Of a DNA stretch of 64,000 bases, positions 1 through 7,664 are shown in pieces. The notes under the pieces are model-generated. The model saw nothing but the letters and a program-made list of their open reading frames with translations. It was not told the origin of the DNA and did no database searches. The DNA comes from Sphingomonas sp. YR710 (GTDB lineage Bacteria; Pseudomonadota; Alphaproteobacteria; Sphingomonadales; Sphingomonadaceae), in the NCBI RefSeq assembly GCF_900101455.1, contig NZ_FMZJ01000005.1:124001-188000 (forward strand), given 5' to 3'. Every line of letters starts with the position of its first letter. Positions within the stretch are counted from its first letter, which is position 1. Both the position numbers and the translations under genes were made by a program.

Positions 1-21
1 CGCGCTCGTCAGGAGGCTGGA

Positions 22-861
22 ATGGATTTGCTGGTTTCGACCGCATGGCTCGCCGACGAAATGGGGGCCGATGATCTGCGGATCGTCGATGCAACCTATT
101 TCGCGCTCGATCCCTCGCGTGATGCGCAGGCGGAGTATGAGGCGGGCCATATCCCGGGCGCCGTCTTCATGGATCTTGCCAGTCTCAAGGATGACCATAA
201 TCCGGTGCCCGGCATGTTGCCGCCGCCGGAAAAATTCGCCAGCCGCATGCAGGCTTTGGGGCTCGGCGATGGTAGCCGGATCGTGCTGTACGACAATGCC
301 CCGCACCGCACGTCGGCGCGGGCATGGTGGATGTTGCGCATGTTCGGCGCGAGCCAGGTCGCGATCCTCGATGGCGGCCTGTACAAATGGGTGTCCGAGG
401 GCCGGCCGCTCGCGCAGGGCAGGGAGACGCTGCGCCATCGCCATTTCACCGTCTGGCGCGATCCGCAGGCCGTGCGCGATCTCGATCAGATGAAGGCCAA
501 TATCGCAAGCGGCGCCGAGTGCGTGCTCGATGCGCGCGGCGCCAGGCGCTTCACGGGCGAGGAGGCCGATCCGCGCGGGCTTGCCGCCGGCCACATCCCG
601 GGATCGAAGAACTTGCCTTATGATCGGCTGCTGAATCCGGATGGCACCTTCAAGACCGGCGATGCACTCAAGGCCGAGTTCGACGCGGCGGGCATCGACT
701 GGAACAAGCCGCTGGTCACGACCTGCGGATCGGGCGTCACCGCATCGGTGCTGCTGTTCGGTGCGGCGTTGCTCGGCAAGCAGGATATCGCTCTTTACGA
801 CGGTTCGTGGAGCGAGTGGGGCTTGCGCCCGGAAACCGAAAAAGCCATCGGTGCCCGGTGA
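22..861 (+). CDS. sseA: 3-mercaptopyruvate sulfurtransferase (two-domain rhodanese)
   Basis: The 279-residue protein has two rhodanese domains in tandem (about residues 1-130 and 150-275), the usual size for SseA/TST enzymes. The C-terminal domain carries the active-site loop CGSGVTA with the catalytic cysteine at residue 235; this loop type is typical of mercaptopyruvate sulfurtransferases rather than thiosulfate-specific rhodaneses. The enzyme moves sulfur from 3-mercaptopyruvate to a thiol or cyanide acceptor in the cytoplasm. A strong AGGAGG at 11-16 sits five bases before the ATG, which fixes the start. The next gene, metC, overlaps its stop codon, so the two probably form a sulfur amino acid operon. 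No signal peptide is visible. Confidence 0.93.
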   Translation: MDLLVSTAWLADEMGADDLRIVDATYFALDPSRDAQAEYEAGHIPGAVFMDLASLKDDHNPVPGMLPPPEKFASRMQALGLGDGSRIVLYDNAPHRTSARAWWMLRMFGASQVAILDGGLYKWVSEGRPLAQGRETLRHRHFTVWRDPQAVRDLDQMKANIASGAECVLDARGARRFTGEEADPRGLAAGHIPGSKNLPYDRLLNPDGTFKTGDALKAEFDAAGIDWNKPLVTTCGSGVTASVLLFGAALLGKQDIALYDGSWSEWGLRPETEKAIGAR

Positions 862-2072
862 GCGATGACGTAAATGACGAACATGCGATGAAGCCGGGCA
901 CCCGGCTGGTCGCGGCCGGGCGGCGCAAGCAATGGACGCAGGGAATCGTCAACCCGCCGGTGTGGCGCGCGTCGACGATGCTGTTCGATACCGTTGCCGA
1001 TCTGCGCGCATCGAGCAAGGATCCGAACGCCGGCCTCTATTACGGGCGCCGCGGCACGCCGACGCAATGGGCGCTGGCCGACGCGCTGACCGGAATGGAG
1101 CCGGGCGCCGCCGGCACGATGCTCTATCCGTCCGGCGTCGCCGCCATTACCACCGCTTTGCTGTCGGTGCTGTCACCCGGCGACGAATTGCTGATGGTCG
1201 ACAGCGCCTATGAGCCGACCCGCAATTTCTGCAACGGCCTGCTGCGCACGATGGGCGTGACGACGACTTATTATGATCCGATGATCGGCGGCGGCATAGC
1301 CGATCTGTTCACCGATCATACGCGCGCGATCTTCCTCGAAAGCCCCGGAAGTCTGACCTTCGAGGTGCAGGATGTGCCCGCCATCTGCGCGGCGGCGAAG
1401 GCGCGCGGGATCGCGACCCTGCTCGACAATACCTGGGCCACGCCTCTGTTGTTCCCCGCGATCGGGCACGGCGTTGACATTACGATCCTCGCCTGCACCA
1501 AATATATCGTCGGCCACTCGGACGTGATGATGGGATCGGCGACGGCCGCGCCGACCTGTTTCGAAAAGCTCCGCCGGACGACCCATGGCCTGGGCCATTG
1601 CGTGAGCCCCGACGATGCCTATCTCGCGCTGCGCGGCCTGCGGACGCTCGGCGTGCGAATGAAGGCGCATCAGGAAAGTGCGCTCGCGATCGCGCATTGG
1701 CTCGATGCGCAGCCACAGGTTGCACGCGTGCTGCATCCGGCGCTGGCCGCCTGTCCCGGCCACGCTATCTGGCAGCGGGATTTCGCAGGATCGTCCGGCC
1801 TGTTCAGCATCGAAATGGCCTATGGCGACGATGCCGCCCGCACGGCGTTGATCGACGGGCTCCAGCACTTCGGGATCGGCTTTTCCTGGGGTGGATATGA
1901 AAGCCTGGCATTGCCGGTCGATCCCGCTCCCTTGCGGACGGCGAATCGCTGGGGAGGCGGTGGCCCGTTGATCCGGCTGCAGATCGGGCTGGAGGATGCG
2001 GCCGATCTGATCGCCGATCTGGCGGCCGGGCTTTGCCGCTTCGATGCGGCCGTCGCGCGCGTTTCAACCTAA
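858..2072 (+). CDS. metC: Cystathionine beta-lyase (PLP-dependent trans-sulfuration enzyme)
   Basis: This Cys/Met-metabolism PLP enzyme (fold type I) should cleave cystathionine to homocysteine, pyruvate and ammonia. The PLP-binding lysine lies in TKYIVGHSD (Lys215 from this start), preceded by the cofactor aspartate region LLDNTWATPLL; SAYEPTRNFC and the C-terminal SWGGYESLALP are also typical of the MetC/CBL branch. The GTG chosen here overlaps the sseA TGA as GTGA, which suggests translational coupling. An ATG at 888 (394 residues) is an equally reasonable start, because neither has a convincing Shine-Dalgarno sequence. Cystathionine gamma-lyase activity cannot be excluded from sequence alone. 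Confidence 0.88.
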   Translation: MSDDVNDEHAMKPGTRLVAAGRRKQWTQGIVNPPVWRASTMLFDTVADLRASSKDPNAGLYYGRRGTPTQWALADALTGMEPGAAGTMLYPSGVAAITTALLSVLSPGDELLMVDSAYEPTRNFCNGLLRTMGVTTTYYDPMIGGGIADLFTDHTRAIFLESPGSLTFEVQDVPAICAAAKARGIATLLDNTWATPLLFPAIGHGVDITILACTKYIVGHSDVMMGSATAAPTCFEKLRRTTHGLGHCVSPDDAYLALRGLRTLGVRMKAHQESALAIAHWLDAQPQVARVLHPALAACPGHAIWQRDFAGSSGLFSIEMAYGDDAARTALIDGLQHFGIGFSWGGYESLALPVDPAPLRTANRWGGGGPLIRLQIGLEDAADLIADLAAGLCRFDAAVARVST

Positions 2073-2471
2073 CCCGAAGGGGTCTTTTGGTCCGCCCGTC
2101 GCTGCTTCGCGATGCAGCACATTCGCAGCGACGCGGGACGGTGCAATGCGAACTGGCCGAGAAACGATATTGTGGGGATCGGGGTTTGCATAAATTTTGT
2201 TCAGCATTGCTTAATGTTTGAACAAAGGCACATGGCCCGAAAATTGAGGGTCAATAGTGCTACAAAGCGAAGTCTTAAAAAACTGTTGCGGCGCGGCAAC
2301 AGTGGTAACGAAGTTGCAATGATTGGCGCGATTAGGATTGTGCGCTGCAAGACCCTGTAGCACATAGGCCTCGCTCCGCACGGTAGCACGGCCCGATCCT
2401 TTGTGATGAAAGAGGCTGTAGCCCGCGCGAAGCAGGGGAACGGATCGCGAATTTTTATAAGGGGATTACCT
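2073..2471. other. Gene-free stretch upstream of the porin, with two inverted repeats
   Basis: About 400 bp without a supportable gene; the short ORFs here have neither a good ribosome site nor a recognisable product. Two perfect inverted repeats stand out. TTTGTTCA (2196-2203) pairs with TGAACAAA (2219-2226), and CTGTTGC (2283-2289) pairs with GCAACAG (2296-2302). The stretch is more AT-rich than the flanking genes and probably holds the promoter and a long leader of the porin gene. No clear -35/-10 pair was identified. Confidence 0.4.
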
Positions 2472-3242
2472 ATGCGCACGTCCTTCATCGGCCTTTCGGC
2501 CCTTGCGCTTGCTGCTGCCGCTTCGCCGGCATTTGCCGACGCTCCGGCTGCCACTCCAATGTTCACGCTGACCGGCTCGGCAGCTTTGGTAAGCGACTAT
2601 CGCTTCCGCGGCATTTCGCAGAGCGGCAAGCGCATCGCCCCGCAGGCGAGCGCCACGCTGACCCACAGCTCGGGCGCTTATATCAGCTTCTGGTCGTCGT
2701 CGATCGACGATTATGTTGCGGCCGGCGCTGATGCCGAGCTCGATCTGATCGCCGGTTATTCGACGACGATCAAGGGCGTGACGCTCGACGGCGGTCTGCT
2801 GTACTACGTCTATCCGAGTGCCGCGAAGGGCGTGAACACCGATTTCCTCGAAATCTATGGTTCGGCCAAGAGCGCGTTCGGCCCAGTCACGCTCAAGGGC
2901 GGTTTCGCTTACGATCCGAAGCAGAAGGCGATCGCTTCGCCGATCCTCGGCCACTCGAAGGACGATAACCTTTATCTGTATGCCGAAGCTTCGGGCGCCA
3001 TTCCGAACACGCCGTTCGGTCTTACGTCGCACCTCGGCTACAGCCATGGCCGCAGCTTCCTGACCGCCGGCCTCAAGGACTATCTCGATTGGAACCTCGG
3101 CGCGACATACACGTGGAAGGCAGCGACCTTCGGCGTGTCCTATGTCGACACCGATGCCAAGAAGGGCCAGTTCGTCGGCAACGTGCCTTCGAAGAACGTT
3201 GCTTCTGCCGGCGTCGTTGCTTCGGTTACTTACGCTTTCTGA
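2472..3242 (+). CDS. TorF-family putative porin (TIGR02001-type outer membrane beta-barrel)
   Basis: The 256-residue protein begins with a Sec signal peptide (MRTSFIGLSALALAAAASPA, cleavage probably after AFA). The rest consists of alternating amphipathic strands with frequent Tyr, Gly and Ser and ends in ...VTYAF, a C-terminal aromatic residue as expected for an outer membrane barrel. The motif SDYRFRGISQS near the mature N-terminus marks the TIGR02001/TorF group common in sphingomonads; the substrate is unknown. The ATG at 2472 is preferred over an upstream in-frame ATG at 2403 because it starts the signal peptide and has AAGGGGA at 2459-2465. A hairpin terminator follows immediately. Confidence 0.88.
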   Translation: MRTSFIGLSALALAAAASPAFADAPAATPMFTLTGSAALVSDYRFRGISQSGKRIAPQASATLTHSSGAYISFWSSSIDDYVAAGADAELDLIAGYSTTIKGVTLDGGLLYYVYPSAAKGVNTDFLEIYGSAKSAFGPVTLKGGFAYDPKQKAIASPILGHSKDDNLYLYAEASGAIPNTPFGLTSHLGYSHGRSFLTAGLKDYLDWNLGATYTWKAATFGVSYVDTDAKKGQFVGNVPSKNVASAGVVASVTYAF

Positions 3243-3267
3243 TCCGTACGACCAGTTTTGCGTATCG

Positions 3268-3301
3268 AAAGGGGGTCGCGGTTCATCTGCGGCCCCTTTT
3301 T
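3268..3301. terminator. Rho-independent terminator shared by converging genes
   Basis: A stem of AAAGGGG and CCCCTTT arms, extended by a GC-rich inner part, ends in a T run at 3297-3301 just after the porin stop. On the other strand the AAA arm gives a short T run, and the stop codon of the minus-strand ABC ATPase (3300-3302) lies in the tail. It therefore probably terminates both converging units. Confidence 0.75.
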
Positions 3302-4850
3302 AATGGCTGGCTGCGATCAGCGCGCGGGTGATCGGGTGTCGGGGTTCGCCGATCACCTGACCGGTGGGGCCCTCCTCCACGATCCGGCCCCGGTCCACCA
3401 CCGCAATCCGGTGGCATAGCCGGCGCGCCAGCGCGAGATCATGGGTGATCATTAATATCGCCAGGTTCCGATCGTGCTGGAGCCGCCGCAACAGATCGAC
3501 GATCGAGCCGGCGACGAGCACGTCGAGCGCCGATGTCGCTTCGTCGAGCAGCAGCATGTCGGGATCGGGCGCCAACGCCCGCGCAATGGCGACCCGCTGC
3601 GCCTGACCACCCGAAAGTCCGGCAGGGCGCCGATCCGCCAGATTCTCGTCTAGACCAACTTCGACCAGCACCGCGGCAACCCGTTCGGCCAGCTGCGTGG
3701 CGGGCATGTGCGGAAACAGCCGCCGCAACGGCTCGCCGACAATATCGCGCACGCGCCACAACGGATCGAGGCTGGCGACGGGATCCTGGAACACCGGCTG
3801 GATGCGCGCGCGATGCTCGCGCCGCATCGCCGGGCGCGGCGGCAGCGCGGCGCCCCGCCATGAGACGATCCCGCGATCGATCGGCCCCAGCCGCACGATC
3901 GCCCGGCCCAATGTCGACTTGCCCGACCCCGATCCGCCGACCAGGGCCACGGCCTCGCCTTCACGCACGAGGATCTCGGCATCGATGACTGCCGCGAGCC
4001 GCCCGCGCTGCCATCCCGGGCGCTTGAAGGAAACGTTCACGGCGCGCGCCTCCAGCAGCACCGCACCGGTCCGGCCGAGTATCGGCGGTGGCTCATCGAG
4101 CCGCGGACTCGCCGCGATCAGCGCGCGTGCATAGGCGCTGGCGGGCTTGCGAAATATGTCCTTTGCCGCGCCCTGCTCCACGATCCGGCCGTCGTGCATC
4201 ACGATCGCGGCCTCGGCATGGTCGGCCACCATCGCCAGGTCATGGCTGACCAGCAGCATCGCCATGCCGTCCTCGTCGCACAGCCGGCGCAGCAGCCGCA
4301 TGATATCACCGCGCAACGCGGCATCGAGCGCGGTGGTCGGTTCGTCGGCGATCAGCAACTTCGGCCGATGTGCGATTGCCATTGCAATCAGCGCGCGCTG
4401 GCGTTGGCCGCCCGACAATTGGTGGGGATAGGCGCGCAGCCGTTCGCCGGCGCGATCGAGCCCGACCCGTTCGAGCGCAGCGGCGAGATCGGATCGATCG
4501 GGCCGCGCGGCACCCGCCTGCTGCCAGGCTTCGCGCAAATGCTCGCCGATCGTCAGGTGCGGGGTCAGTGCGGTCAGCGGCTGCTGGAAGACGAAGCCCA
4601 CATCGTGGCCGCGCCGCCGCCGCAAATAGGACTGGTCCGCCCCGACCAGTTCTTCGCCCATCAGCCGGACCGTTCCCGAGGCGATGCCGGGCGATAGGCC
4701 GAACGGCGCAAGGCAGGTCTGGCTCTTGCCCGATCCCGATGCGCCGATCAGCGCGAGGCATTGGCCGGCGCCGATATCGAAGCCCATATCGTGGACGATC
4801 GTTCGCCCGTCGATCGCGACATTCAGCCCGGCGACCGACAGGATCGTCAT
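3300..4850 (-). CDS. Fused double ABC ATPase of an oligopeptide-type importer (OppDF/YejF-like)
   Basis: The 516-residue protein contains two complete ABC nucleotide-binding domains. Domain 1 has Walker A GASGSGKS (residues 36-43), signature LSGGQRQR and Walker B LLIADEP; domain 2 has GGSGSGKS, LSGGQAQR and LLLDEA. Each is followed by the H-loop SHDLA or THDLA. Such OppD-OppF fusions (YejF, GsiA) energise peptide or nickel/opine importers with two permeases. The ATG at 4850 overlaps the stop of the preceding permease as ATGA; a GTG nine bases upstream is less likely. It is the last gene of a three-gene minus-strand operon. No substrate-binding protein is encoded nearby, so the substrate is unknown. 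Confidence 0.92.
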   Translation of the reverse strand: MTILSVAGLNVAIDGRTIVHDMGFDIGAGQCLALIGASGSGKSQTCLAPFGLSPGIASGTVRLMGEELVGADQSYLRRRRGHDVGFVFQQPLTALTPHLTIGEHLREAWQQAGAARPDRSDLAAALERVGLDRAGERLRAYPHQLSGGQRQRALIAMAIAHRPKLLIADEPTTALDAALRGDIMRLLRRLCDEDGMAMLLVSHDLAMVADHAEAAIVMHDGRIVEQGAAKDIFRKPASAYARALIAASPRLDEPPPILGRTGAVLLEARAVNVSFKRPGWQRGRLAAVIDAEILVREGEAVALVGGSGSGKSTLGRAIVRLGPIDRGIVSWRGAALPPRPAMRREHRARIQPVFQDPVASLDPLWRVRDIVGEPLRRLFPHMPATQLAERVAAVLVEVGLDENLADRRPAGLSGGQAQRVAIARALAPDPDMLLLDEATSALDVLVAGSIVDLLRRLQHDRNLAILMITHDLALARRLCHRIAVVDRGRIVEEGPTGQVIGEPRHPITRALIAASH

Positions 4851-5629
4851 GCCGCCCACCGATCACGCAGCTTCTCGCCGACGAGGGTGAGGCAGACGAG
4901 CAGGGTGACGAGGATCGCGCCGGGGAAAACCAGCCCCCATGGTGCGACATCCATATCGTCGGCGCCGTCCTTCAGCAGGATGCCGAGCGAGGTCATCGGC
5001 TCCTGCACGCCGAGGCCGAGGAAGGACAGGAAGCTTTCGATCATCACGACCTGCGGCACCGTCAGCAGCAGGTAGGCTAGCGCCACGCCTGCGATGTTGG
5101 GCAGCATGTGGCGCGTGACGATAGCCAGCGGCCCCGCGCCCGCGGCCTCGGCGGCGATCACGAACGGCCGGTCTCGGAGCACCAGCATCTGCCCGCGCAC
5201 GACCCGCGCCATCGTCAGCCACTCGACCGCGCCGATGCCGATGAAGACCAGCACGATCGATCGGCCGAACACCACCATCAGCAGGATCACGACGAACATG
5301 AAGGGCAGGGCATACAGCGCGTCGACCACCCGCATCATCGCTTCGTCGATGCGACCACCGAGCCAGCCCGCGGTTGCGCCCCACGCCACCCCGATCATCA
5401 GAGCGACCAGCGCCGCCGCGCTTGCCACGGCCAAGGTGACGCGTGTGCCGGCCAGCAGCCGGGCGAGCAGATCGCGGCCGACGCTGTCGGTGCCGATCGG
5501 ATGGTGCGGGGATAAGGGGGCCGCGCGGACTGCATCCCAGTCGATCACGTCATAGCGCCATTCGATCAGCAGCGGGCCGAACAGCGCGGCCACCACGATC
5601 GTCGCGATGATGGCCAGCGGCACCTTCAT
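4847..5629 (-). CDS. ABC transporter permease, OppC/DppC family
   Basis: This 260-residue inner-membrane permease has a first transmembrane helix at about residues 4-20, then the periplasmic segment PLSPHHPIGTDSVGRDLLARLLAGTR. The typical OppC motif HPxGTDxxGRDxxxR is visible there. It continues through the binding-protein-dependent transport domain with the cytoplasmic EAA-type loop AAEAAGAGPLAIVTRHMLPN, which docks to the ATPase. The ATG overlaps the stop of the upstream permease as ATGA, and its own stop overlaps the ATPase start in the same way, so all three are probably translationally coupled. OppC proteins usually run to 280-300 residues, so this one is slightly short at the N-terminus. 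Confidence 0.92.
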   Translation of the reverse strand: MKVPLAIIATIVVAALFGPLLIEWRYDVIDWDAVRAAPLSPHHPIGTDSVGRDLLARLLAGTRVTLAVASAAALVALMIGVAWGATAGWLGGRIDEAMMRVVDALYALPFMFVVILLMVVFGRSIVLVFIGIGAVEWLTMARVVRGQMLVLRDRPFVIAAEAAGAGPLAIVTRHMLPNIAGVALAYLLLTVPQVVMIESFLSFLGLGVQEPMTSLGILLKDGADDMDVAPWGLVFPGAILVTLLVCLTLVGEKLRDRWAA

Positions 5630-6546
5630 TGGCGAACCCGTGGGTCGAGCCAGCCATAAGCGAGATCGGCGATCAGGTTGAACAGGATGATCAGCGCGGC
5701 GTAGAGCGTGACGACCCCCAGCACGAGCGGATAGTCGCGGTTGAGCGCGCCCTGCACGAAATAGCGGCCGATCCCGGGCAGCGAGAAGATTGTCTCGATC
5801 ACGACCGCGCCGGTCAGCATTCCTGCCGCCGCCGGCCCAATATAGCTCGCGACCGGCACCAAAGCGGGCCGCAGCGCATGTTTGATCAGGATGTGGATCG
5901 GCCCGAGCCCGCGTGCGCGGGCCGAACGGATATGATCCTGCCGGAGCGCGGTCGCCAGGCCGGCGCGCGTAAGCTTCGCGATCGCGCCGGCCGCCGGTAG
6001 AGCGAGCGCGATCACCGGCAGCACCAGATGCGCGAAGTCGCCGTCCCCCCAGCCCGAAACCGGCAGCCATCCGGTCTTCAACGCGAAGATGAGGGCGAGC
6101 AGCGGGCCGGTGACGAAACTCGGCAGCGCCGTCAGCATCGTCGCGGCGAACATCAGCCCGTGATCCAGCGGGCGCCCGGCGCGGCTCGCCGCCATCACCC
6201 CGCCGCCGATTCCCAGCAGCAGCGCGAGCGCGAGCGCATAGGCGCCGAGGGTCATCGATATCGGCAGGCCGCGCGCGATCAGATCGGTGACGGTGAAGTC
6301 GCGATAGACCAGGGACGGCCCGAAATCGCCATGCGCCAGCCGGGCGACATAAAGCAGGATCTGCTCGGGTAGTGGCCGATCGAGGCCATAAGCGCGCATC
6401 AGCGCTGCGCGGGTCTGCGGATCGATCGCCCGCTCGCCGTCGAACGGCCCGCCGGGCGCGATCCGCATCAGCACGAACGACAGGATGACGATCGCCGCCA
6501 ATGTCGGCAGCGCCGTCATCAGCCGACGACGGATCAGGGTCAGCAT
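5626..6546 (-). CDS. ABC transporter permease, OppB/DppB family
   Basis: This 306-residue permease has the OppB layout. An N-terminal helix (about residues 12-30) leads to the conserved periplasmic signature RAYGLDRPLPEQILLYVARL and a GDFGPSL motif. Five further helices follow, with the cytoplasmic EAA loop YIRSARARGL-like (HIRSARARGLGPIHILIKHAL) before the C-terminal helices. With the neighbouring OppC-like permease it should form the transmembrane channel of a peptide-class importer. Upstream, the G-rich palindrome at 6554-6581 provides the only plausible Shine-Dalgarno sequence, so the ribosome site may be held in a hairpin. The gene opens a three-gene operon lacking a binding protein. Confidence 0.92.
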   Translation of the reverse strand: MLTLIRRRLMTALPTLAAIVILSFVLMRIAPGGPFDGERAIDPQTRAALMRAYGLDRPLPEQILLYVARLAHGDFGPSLVYRDFTVTDLIARGLPISMTLGAYALALALLLGIGGGVMAASRAGRPLDHGLMFAATMLTALPSFVTGPLLALIFALKTGWLPVSGWGDGDFAHLVLPVIALALPAAGAIAKLTRAGLATALRQDHIRSARARGLGPIHILIKHALRPALVPVASYIGPAAAGMLTGAVVIETIFSLPGIGRYFVQGALNRDYPLVLGVVTLYAALIILFNLIADLAYGWLDPRVRQ

Positions 6547-6553
6547 GGCATAA

Positions 6554-6581
6554 AAGCCCCTCCCCTTCAGGGGAGGGGCTT
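6554..6581. repeat. G-rich palindrome (family A, single unit) between bamF and the permease gene
   Basis: AAGCCCCTCCCC (6554-6565) pairs perfectly with GGGGAGGGGCTT (6570-6581) around a TTCA loop. On the minus strand the stem is followed by TTTT, so it could end the bamF transcript. The permease ATG lies only seven bases beyond it, so the GGGGAGGGG arm may also act as that gene's ribosome site. The same unit recurs at 7527-7651, 9164-9291, 12120-12270 and 15681-15703. Confidence 0.85.
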
Positions 6582-6604
6582 GAGGAAGGAGGACGCCGCT
6601 CCGA

Positions 6605-7030
6605 TCAATTCCCGGTGGTAATGCTGGCGATGTCGCTGTTGACCGCGTTGGTGGCCAGGATCGTGCGGGTGGCGGGGCCCTTGTCGACGGTGGCGGTGGC
6701 GACGTCGCCGGCTTCCGAACGGATGCCCGGTTCCGGCACCGTCTTGGTCAGGCCGATAATGTCTTTTTCGGTCGTGCTGCGCGGGGCCGGGCCGCCGAAC
6801 ATCGCGGAGAGCGCCTGCTGGCTCGAATCGGCTTCCTGCGGGCGGGGTGCACCGGGCTTGGGCGGGGTCAGCACGAAATCGGGCGGGATCGTCAGCGGCG
6901 CGCGCTTCGAAACCATGAACTCGTCAGGGCCGCCGCCACGGGCCATCACGCCGCCCTTGCTGCCGCTGCACGCCGACAATGCCGCAAGCGCGATCAGCGC
7001 CATCGAACCATAAACAGACTTAGATCGCAT
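6605..7030 (-). CDS. bamF: DUF3035 lipoprotein, BamF-type subunit of the outer membrane assembly machine
   Basis: The predicted 141-residue lipoprotein has a lipobox LSAC with the acylated cysteine at residue 21. The core GGPDEFMVSKRAPLTIPPDF resembles the BamC/BamF motif (PDEF...PLxxPPDF). In Caulobacter, BamF (DUF3035) is a component of the BAM complex that inserts beta-barrel proteins; that role is known from the family and inferred here. The remainder is low-complexity and Pro/Thr-rich, probably periplasmic and flexible. The ATG at 7030 is chosen because GGAG lies seven bases upstream; an ATG at 7036 is too close to it. The start overlaps the 3' end of lspA, so the two are probably coupled. 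Confidence 0.82.
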   Translation of the reverse strand: MRSKSVYGSMALIALAALSACSGSKGGVMARGGGPDEFMVSKRAPLTIPPDFVLTPPKPGAPRPQEADSSQQALSAMFGGPAPRSTTEKDIIGLTKTVPEPGIRSEAGDVATATVDKGPATRTILATNAVNSDIASITTGN

Positions 7031-7526
7031 CGACATTCTCCGCAGGGGCCTTGCCCTCACGCACGAATAGCGCGCGCAGCACAAGGAGCAATACACCGAT
7101 CGTAATCGCCGCATCGGCGACATTGAAGACCAAAAAGGGATGCCAGGTCCCGAAATGCAGATCGAGGAAGTCGGCAACATAACCCAGCCGCGTCCGATCG
7201 GCGATATTGCCGAGCGCGCCGCCCAGGACGAAACCGAGCGCGACCACGTCGATCCGCGCTTTCTCGCGCCACATCCAGGTCGCCACGGCGACCGCGATAA
7301 GCCCCGTCACGCCCACCAGCATCCAGCGCTCCTGCGTGCTGCCGGCGATCAGGAAACCCATCGACACGCCGTAATTTTCCACCCAGCGCAGATCGAAGAT
7401 GCTGGTGATCTGGATCAGCATGCGATCGGGCAGCGCGATCCGATCGACGATCAGCCATTTCGATAGCTGGTCGATCAGCAGGACGGCGAAGGCCGTTGCG
7501 ATGCCGAGCGGGCGATGGGTACTCAT
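7020..7526 (-). CDS. lspA: Prolipoprotein signal peptidase (signal peptidase II)
   Basis: The 168-residue protein has four transmembrane helices and the conserved LspA blocks: VLLIDQLSKW, the Asn-containing VENYGVSMGFL, GGALGNIADR, and YVADF / FNVADAAI. The last two hold the catalytic aspartates Asp119 and Asp138. The enzyme removes signal peptides from diacylated prolipoproteins in the inner membrane, and the adjacent bamF product would be one of its substrates. The ATG begins directly after a family-A palindromic element (7527-7651). On the minus strand this ends GAGGGCTT, so the element itself provides the only Shine-Dalgarno-like sequence. The gene follows ileS, a common alphaproteobacterial arrangement. 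Confidence 0.95.
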   Translation of the reverse strand: MSTHRPLGIATAFAVLLIDQLSKWLIVDRIALPDRMLIQITSIFDLRWVENYGVSMGFLIAGSTQERWMLVGVTGLIAVAVATWMWREKARIDVVALGFVLGGALGNIADRTRLGYVADFLDLHFGTWHPFLVFNVADAAITIGVLLLVLRALFVREGKAPAENVDAI

Positions 7527-7651
7527 AAGCCCTCGCCCCCGCTTGCGGGGGAGAGGGTTGGGAGAGGGGGTAGTGGGGAAGAGGTTTGCGACAGAGCCTC
7601 CAGCACTGCCCCCTCTCCCCGACCCTCTCCCCCTAAAGGGGGCGAGGGAGA
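7527..7651. repeat. Composite G/C-rich palindromic element (family A, about 125 bp)
   Basis: The element fills the ileS-lspA gap. It has two inverted hairpin units: CCCCCGCTTGCGGGGG near 7535-7551 and CCCCCTAAAGGGGG near 7628-7642. Internally repeated GAGAGGGTTGGGAGAGGGGG on one side mirrors CCCCCTCTCCCCGACCCTCTC on the other. Ends are AAGCCCTCGCCCCC and GGGGGCGAGGG. It is closely related to the element inside ileS (9164-9291). Two inverted REP-like units in one element match the REPIN architecture; no transposase is present. Confidence 0.85.
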
Positions 7652-7664
7652 AAATGCGTTCACC

